In this document: positions 59,245-64,000 of the stretch, piece after piece
Position numbering within the stretch: position 1 is the first letter of the stretch
Layout of the letters: each line of letters begins with the position of its first letter
Origin: Nectonema munidae
Taxonomy: Eukaryota > Nematomorpha > Nectonematoida > Nectonematidae
DNA length: 64,000 bases
Assembly: GCA_030549495.1 (NCBI GenBank)
Contig: JAUIRK010000474.1
Location: forward strand, 1 to 64,000
Reading direction: 5' to 3'
Position numbers and translations under genes: made by a program
Notes under the pieces: generated by a model
The model's input: only the letters and a program-made list of their open reading frames with translations
What the model was told of the DNA's origin: nothing
Databases searched by the model: none

Positions 59245-59778
59245 TATATTCGATATGCATATTTAATTAAAATATTTTCGCTGGAAGTATAGTATTTAAA
59301 TTCACCAATTTTGTAAAAAAAAATATAATGTAATCTTATAAATTTAGGACTTTAGGGTATGCGCTGAATACACTCTATTTTAAAGGATATTTGGTCTCCC
59401 GTGGTATTTCCAGACCACTAATTTTGAAAATTGCAAGAAAAAAATTTCGCCCCCCCCCCCCCCAATAATTTTGAGGATGTGCGCCCCTGCTTTTAGTGTT
59501 CATTAATTCACAATAATACAAGGTCAACTTTGATTTTGATTTAAAATAATAAACTCCATTCTAAAATTGGGCTTTTGAATTTTATTTTTGAAACTTGTTT
59601 TTACCTATTAGTCAATATAGGCCTATCCAAGCTATATTTTTTTCACCAATCCTATATCTGACTTAACCGAAGTTTTCGGTATACAAGTATAAAAAGGCAC
59701 ACGTAGAGAAAAGAGTTTAAATTTCTCGAATTAAAAGTCGTGGGCACCGTGCTTAAGCCGATATCCTTCATTGTTTAG

Positions 59779-59999
59779 AGCTAGCAACTTGTACTCGCTT
59801 CGCCTAATCCTGCGCGCCATCAACAAAAAGATTTCTTCAGAAGTTGCAGTCGAAGTCTATCAAAAGTTGAGTGAGGACTTTCTTCAAAGGTCTTCAGAAG
59901 GAAACGCTTTCAAAATTTTGGTGGCTGGCTGCATAGGAAGTGTGTGCTGTTGTTTGCCCTGCAATAAGCTCACTGCTGTCATCACTCTTGCTCTAACTC
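59779..59999 (+). CDS. GCN1: GCN1, exon 7
   Basis: It completes a lysine codon with exon 6 and continues ASNLYSLRLILRAINKKISS, then NAFKILVAGCIGSVCCCLP and LTAVITLALT. It aligns with vertebrate VRDTMLQALRFVIQGAGAKV, then NTRISSAGCLGELCAFLTEE and LSAVLQQCLL. Acceptor CATTGTTTAG, donor CTAACTC|GTAGGA with one base over. The CCC and CIGSVC cysteines are a local feature. Confidence 0.92.
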
Positions 60000-61210
60000 G
60001 TAGGAAAGTTGTCTTTTTATTGACTTTAAATGAACTTGTACTCAGCTTTTTCCCTTCCCTATACTGAAAATTCTTTTCAAGAAGCTATTTTGACATTTTT
60101 CAGTGTCAAGTATTTTCGATTTCATTTTCTACATCAACTCTATTTTCTAAAAAAAAACCAGAAACTATTTTTCTCTTACTGAGCTTGTGTTACCAACAAA
60201 CATATTAAAGAAAAAATGTATTGAAAAGGTCTAATAAAATTCCCATTTTTCTAATTCGTTGAATTTTGAAACTATCAAAACGAGTTAAAATTTTGGCGTA
60301 CTATTTTTTTCTTTTTAAATATCAAAATTAATTTCCTCAAAACGGTCCAAGTTCTCATCATGAGAGTGGAAGCGCCATCCCGCTACCCAAAATTTGATAA
60401 CTGAAATTCGCGAAACAAAATAATTCGATAATCTAATTTTACTGGGATAAGAGAGATACTTATTATTGTTAGATAGAGCTCAAAAATTTGATCGATTTAA
60501 TTTTTTACGTTCAAAATTGTTTTTAATCGTATTTTATAAGACTTTCATTAATTCTAAAATCAAATATTGTAGAAGCAATATGAATGCTGAGCTTATAAGA
60601 AAAGGATTTCATAAATTTTTATCGAATTATTGACAACCTAAAAAATTGCATTAAGTTTGTTTGAAAATACGCTTGATTTTATATTGCCCAGTTCATCGAT
60701 ATTCATTTAAAAAAATATAAAAACTCTAAAGTGTCTCTGGTGTATATATAACTAGAAGTGAAAAATAAAAACAAAGCCGTAAATTATCTTTGGTGTTTAG
60801 CGATTGATACTCACAAAACTGCTTTTCCTTATTTTATTATGATATACTTTGAAAACGAAATCAAATTTAGACGATAGTTTTTTCATTTCAAAGTTTTTCT
60901 CGCGTAAAAACGCCTCATCGGTTAAAAATTATAAGATTTCATTGGTCCAAAAGTTTCGATATAAAAGGTAAGTTTGACTGTCAATAAATTTAAGAAAAAT
61001 TTTGTCAGCAGATGGCCTAATGGTGAGAGCGCATGGTCTTCATCCAGATGGTATGAGTTCGATTCTTGATTGTGACTATTCTTATCATGAAAATGTATAA
61101 AGGATAGTATAGAACTATAATATGTGTTCAAAGGTAATTCCGTTTATTTGGGAGAGGCCTTTTACACACACCCAAATAAGATTTGAATTCTTGTGTTCAA
61201 CTTTTGGTAG
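60000..61210 (+). other. GCN1 intron 7
   Basis: It starts GTAGGA and ends CAACTTTTGGTAG. It holds one SINE-like segment at 61,007-61,085. Otherwise AT-rich and unrecognised. Confidence 0.85.
61007..61085 (+). repeat. tRNA-derived SINE-like segment in GCN1 intron 7
   Basis: GCAGATGGCCTAATGGTGAG (A box TGGCCTAATGG) is followed by GAGTTCGATTCTTG (B box) and TTGTGACTAT. The head and tail match the minus-strand segment at 27,148-27,218. Variable middle text and a mismatched B box argue against a functional tRNA gene. Confidence 0.7.
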
Positions 61211-61356
61211 GATCCGAACAAGATTGGAAGAGCAAAGTTTATCATTCCTTGGCCCTCACTGCTTTCATCATAGAGAACTTTGGTGAAGAGCTGTTTCAGG
61301 CTTCCTATCTGCCAAACATCATAAACTTCTTGACGAAAAACTCCACATCAGACAGG
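61211..61356 (+). CDS. GCN1: GCN1, exon 8
   Basis: It completes an arginine codon with exon 7, then reads SEQDWKSKVYHSLALTAFII and continues to FLTKNSTSDR. It aligns with vertebrate GIDWMVRHGRSLALSVAVNV through MILSSATADR. Acceptor TTTTGGTAG, donor GACAGG|GTAATT, ending in phase 0. Confidence 0.92.
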
Positions 61357-63140
61357 GTAATTCTTCCATTCCAATCATTCATTTATATCCCTGCTTTAGA
61401 ACTTGAGATTAGATTCGAATGCTAAGCTGATACAATAAATATTTTTCATAAAAATATTTCCAATTGTCTATTTGTCTTTATCTAGGTATTTCTGCAAATT
61501 TTAAGATAACTTTAGTTTTTTCCCATTGCTAGATAATTAATTAATAAGCATGAATTTTTTGTATTTTCAAATGAGTTAATTACTCCAATAATTTCTAAGG
61601 TTAGAAGTTGGTTACTTGGCTGAGTTATTGCTTGTTCAGCTCGCGGTGATTTAATTAATTAATCAATTGGTTTAATACGTGAACAATGAGTTCGTTTGCT
61701 TGGTCCTTTTCAATAAAAAAATTAATTTATAAAAAAATTTAAGAAAAATGTATTTTTTTAATTAATGAATGGGCGCCGGGATTAGAAGATGTAATGTAGG
61801 TATATAGTAGATATAGAATGAGTTGTATTATATTGGTTCTAGGAAAAAAAAGGCATGTGAAAAAAAAGGCCTTTCCTACATCATACCACCTTGCAGCAAA
61901 AGATAATTACAGTGGCGTCACGCTGACATCGCTAAGCTGGCAATTTCAAAGTTGTTGCAAATCATATTGCAGTGGCATACTACTGCTACATCGCTCCTAA
62001 GGCATGCAAAACCTCCCTGCAGCAATAAACAGACTTTTTGCCCGCATGCAACATCAATACAAATCAGAGTTTTAAAAAATAAAGCAAACAAATTTACATA
62101 CAACATATCTTCATATATCTAAAATTTTCTAAAAAAATTATTTCAATTTTTCTTACACATCAAAATAAAAAAATCCATTATATATCTTTTCAAATGTTAT
62201 TTTATAAAATATCTATTAAAAAAATGAAATATATACATAATATCAAACTTTTTACCTTTTAATTAATTAAATATGGTAAATTAGTATAACTTTATAATAA
62301 ATTGCAACATATTTTTACCACTATAAAATTTTCAACTATATCTAAAAGATGAAATAAAACTTTATTAATTTTGAAATTATTAACAAACAGTCTATAGAAA
62401 AAGGAATATGATTGTCGTTAATTTTTAAAAAATTAATTTCATCAAACTCATTTCCTTCTATTTGAAGACTTTTAGACTTCATTATTAATGAAGAAACTTT
62501 TTTTAAATAGGAAAGAAAAATTTTTTTTCTTTTAAAAACTTTTCTTCATTTTCATTTGAAGCCGCTAATCTTTTCCCACATTCAATTAGGTCAATTTATT
62601 TTCTTATTTTTGTTTATTCTTTTTTAAAAAAATTCAAGAACTTCCCAAATATTTGGGTGCTCAACGGGTAATGAACTTCGTAAGCTTAAATATAAGAAAA
62701 AATGCATAACTTTTTTTGACATATAATAAATATTACCCATTATGCCAACCCTCGCAGTGATTATTAGTTCTAACTTTTCTATCAAAAACATTCCATATAT
62801 TTGGAAGAAAGCACTTTAACCATGTTTTTTTCAAAATAGTTAAAAAAAATCAACTTTAATTCTTCTATAAATAATATCAACCTAAACACATAAATTATTA
62901 ATGCTCAATAAAAGTCCAAATAAAACGTTAACTTTTACTTGATTTGGAGGAAGAAACGCAAAAGACAAAATAAGTCTTACTGTAAATCGAAAAGTTTCAT
63001 TCTTACAGTATTTAGTTTTAAACCCATAGTTCACTAAATTTTTATATATTGATGAAGTATAATGAAAAAAACAACCGTGATATTCACTGTTAGGATAAGC
63101 CTAATAAATAAGTAAAGATAAAAAACTAATGAATTAATAG
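61357..63140 (+). other. GCN1 intron 8
   Basis: It starts GTAATT and ends GAATTAATAG, a pyrimidine-poor, weak acceptor. A segment at 61,921-61,980 is repeated inversely at the window end (63,930-63,993). No gene or transposase frame was seen. Confidence 0.7.
61921..61980 (+). repeat. Left arm of an inverted repeat pair
   Basis: CGCTGACATCGCTAAGCTGG and the following text up to GTTGTTGCAAATCATATTGC AGTG recur as the reverse complement at 63,930-63,993. About 50 of 60 bases agree. The arms bracket the last GCN1 exon. Confidence 0.8.
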
Positions 63141-63335
63141 ACTACTTTCTTGGCTGCGTTGATTATTGAAATTACAAAATCTCCATTTATGTATTTAACA
63201 TTCTTTATTCCTGCCTGTTTTAATTGTTCAAAAAATTTTCTGGAAAAAATCTACCGTATTATCAAATATAATTCAGTAAAATATCTTACAGATAAGAACA
63301 TTCTTTTTTATCTGGCAAAAGGCTATACAAAATAG
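63141..63335 (+). CDS. GCN1: GCN1, exon 9 (last coding exon in view)
   Basis: A phase-0 exon, TTFLAALIIEITKSPFMYL, then IPACFNCSKNFLEKI and NSVKYLTDKNILFYLAKG, ending YTK and TAG. NSVKYLTDKNILFYLAK aligns with vertebrate SSDIRLVAEKMIWWANK, and the distance from the exon 8 end fits. With it the coding sequence totals 8,001 bases, divisible by three. The reading stops about 65-70 residues before the vertebrate C-terminus. Either the protein is shorter here, or a donor inside this exon (for example TTCA|GTAAAA at about 63,275) leads to an exon beyond the window. The acceptor is weak, so the 5' edge is less certain. Confidence 0.7.
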   Translation, partial: TTFLAALIIEITKSPFMYLTFFIPACFNCSKNFLEKIYRIIKYNSVKYLTDKNILFYLAKGYTK

Positions 63336-64000
63336 GTAATTAGTAGGAATGTTCCATCCACAAAAATTTCATTTATGTGGGATACCATCAAACAATAGCT
63401 AAAAACACTTAACATAAAATGAATGATATGGAAATCAAAAGTTATGTACCTCAAAACATTTGCATAAAAACAAAGAAGCCTATTCTTTTGTCTCAGTTTT
63501 TAATTTATATAATTTCTAATTTTTTACCTTTACACACTTTACTAGTTGAAGTGTGCATAACATTGTTGCTGTAACAATTCATAAATAAAAAGAAAAAATC
63601 TTACTTTTTTTTTTATATGTGAAACCTCCAATTATTTGTACCATTTCACACAGAAAAATAAGATTAACAATGAAAAATAAAATGAAGTAAAATAAACAAA
63701 ACAGAACCAAACAAATGAAGTAGTGAAAACAATATGATTTGTGAAAACAGGATTTGTATATACTTACTCATACACCGAAAAATTATAGCTAAACCAAAAT
63801 TTGCAACTTTTTCAATTTGTTATTATACTTTTTACAATCCTTAGAAACTACACTAATTGAATTCAGTTCTTCCTTGTTTCCTGCATTTGAAGTTCTAATG
63901 CATATGTTAGTAGTGGTGTAGTAGTAGCTACTAACACGACACTGCAATATGATTTGCAACAACTGCAATTATCAGCTTAGCGATGTCAGCATAACGCTTC
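63336..64000. other. Sequence after GCN1 to the window end
   Basis: Either the 3'UTR and flank of GCN1 or a further intron. Several AATAAA strings occur (for example near 63,585 and 63,655), so polyadenylation is possible. The last 70 bases are the right arm of the inverted repeat pair. Nothing else was recognised. Confidence 0.5.
63930..63993 (-). repeat. Right arm of an inverted repeat pair
   Basis: The reverse complement reads TGCTGACATCGCTAAGCTGA and GTTGTTGCAAATCATATTGC AGTG, matching 61,921-61,980. The arm may continue past the window. Confidence 0.8.

Larger units (their letters stand above)
57544..59489. mobile_element. hAT-type non-autonomous element with perfect 8-bp duplication
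   Basis: It begins CAGGGGCGCACATCC followed by a G run and GCGAAATT, and ends AATTTCGC, a C run, then GGATGTGCGCCCCTG. These inverted repeats are about 40 bases long, with homopolymer cores. It is flanked by CTTTTAGT on both sides (57,536-57,543 and 59,490-59,497). It is 1,946 bp including a nested MITE. No transposase frame. A truncated copy of the same repeat lies at 15,180-16,530. Inside, a segment at 57,590-57,715 is an inverse copy of the repeat at about 5,083-5,200. Confidence 0.9.
55809..59778 (+). other. GCN1 intron 6, with nested transposons
   Basis: It starts GTAAAA and ends CTTCATTGTTTAG. It carries a GCN1-end-like fragment (about 55,900-56,206), a minus-strand LINE relic, and an inserted hAT-like element that itself holds a MULE-like MITE and a tRNA-like segment. 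At 3,970 bases it is the second longest intron of the gene, after intron 4. Confidence 0.88.

Noticed and set aside
61007-61085. Possible functional tRNA gene
   Set aside because: A and B boxes are present, but the acceptor and anticodon stems do not pair convincingly and a related copy exists elsewhere, so a SINE is more likely.

Overview
The window is AT-rich animal DNA with GT-AG introns, tRNA-derived SINE-like repeats, many short inverted-repeat transposons, and the piggyBac, hAT and LINE relics typical of an invertebrate. The delta-like glutathione S-transferases and the hAT flavours suggest an arthropod, plausibly a crustacean such as a parasitic copepod. The species guess is inference; the sequence itself does not prove it.

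Region by region: (1) 1-5,000 holds two tandem single-coding-exon glutathione S-transferase genes on the + strand. (2) 5,600-7,900 is a nearly complete hAT DNA transposon with terminal repeats and a target-site duplication. (3) 9,900-13,600 has a second hAT relic, a LINE tail, and two separate minus-strand terminal exons that each encode a pair of GRF zinc fingers like those at the end of topoisomerase III alpha. (4) 12,900-32,200 is dominated by transposons: two piggyBac relics, an unclassified transposon-like gene split by a MULE-like MITE, a 150-bp satellite split by a pogo/Tigger-like element, hAT MITEs, SINE-like segments and a broken OTU-like gene. (5) 32,200-37,000 is gene-poor, with a LINE RNase H relic. 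(6) 37,035-63,335 is one large + strand gene, GCN1, the HEAT-repeat activator of the eIF2alpha kinase GCN2. One 6-kb coding exon carries the first 2,000 residues and eight small exons carry the rest. Its introns hold Tigger, piggyBac-MITE, hAT, LINE, MULE-MITE and SINE-like insertions.

The nine GCN1 exons join with matching phases at all eight junctions and sum to 8,001 bases (2,666 codons plus stop). The residue order follows animal GCN1 as I recall it. This is the best-supported new annotation here, because only the first exon stands out as a long open frame. I found no clear novel system. The most interesting open points are the paired orphan double-GRF terminal exons, the lopsided exon structure of GCN1, and a GCN1-end-like fragment out of order inside its own intron.
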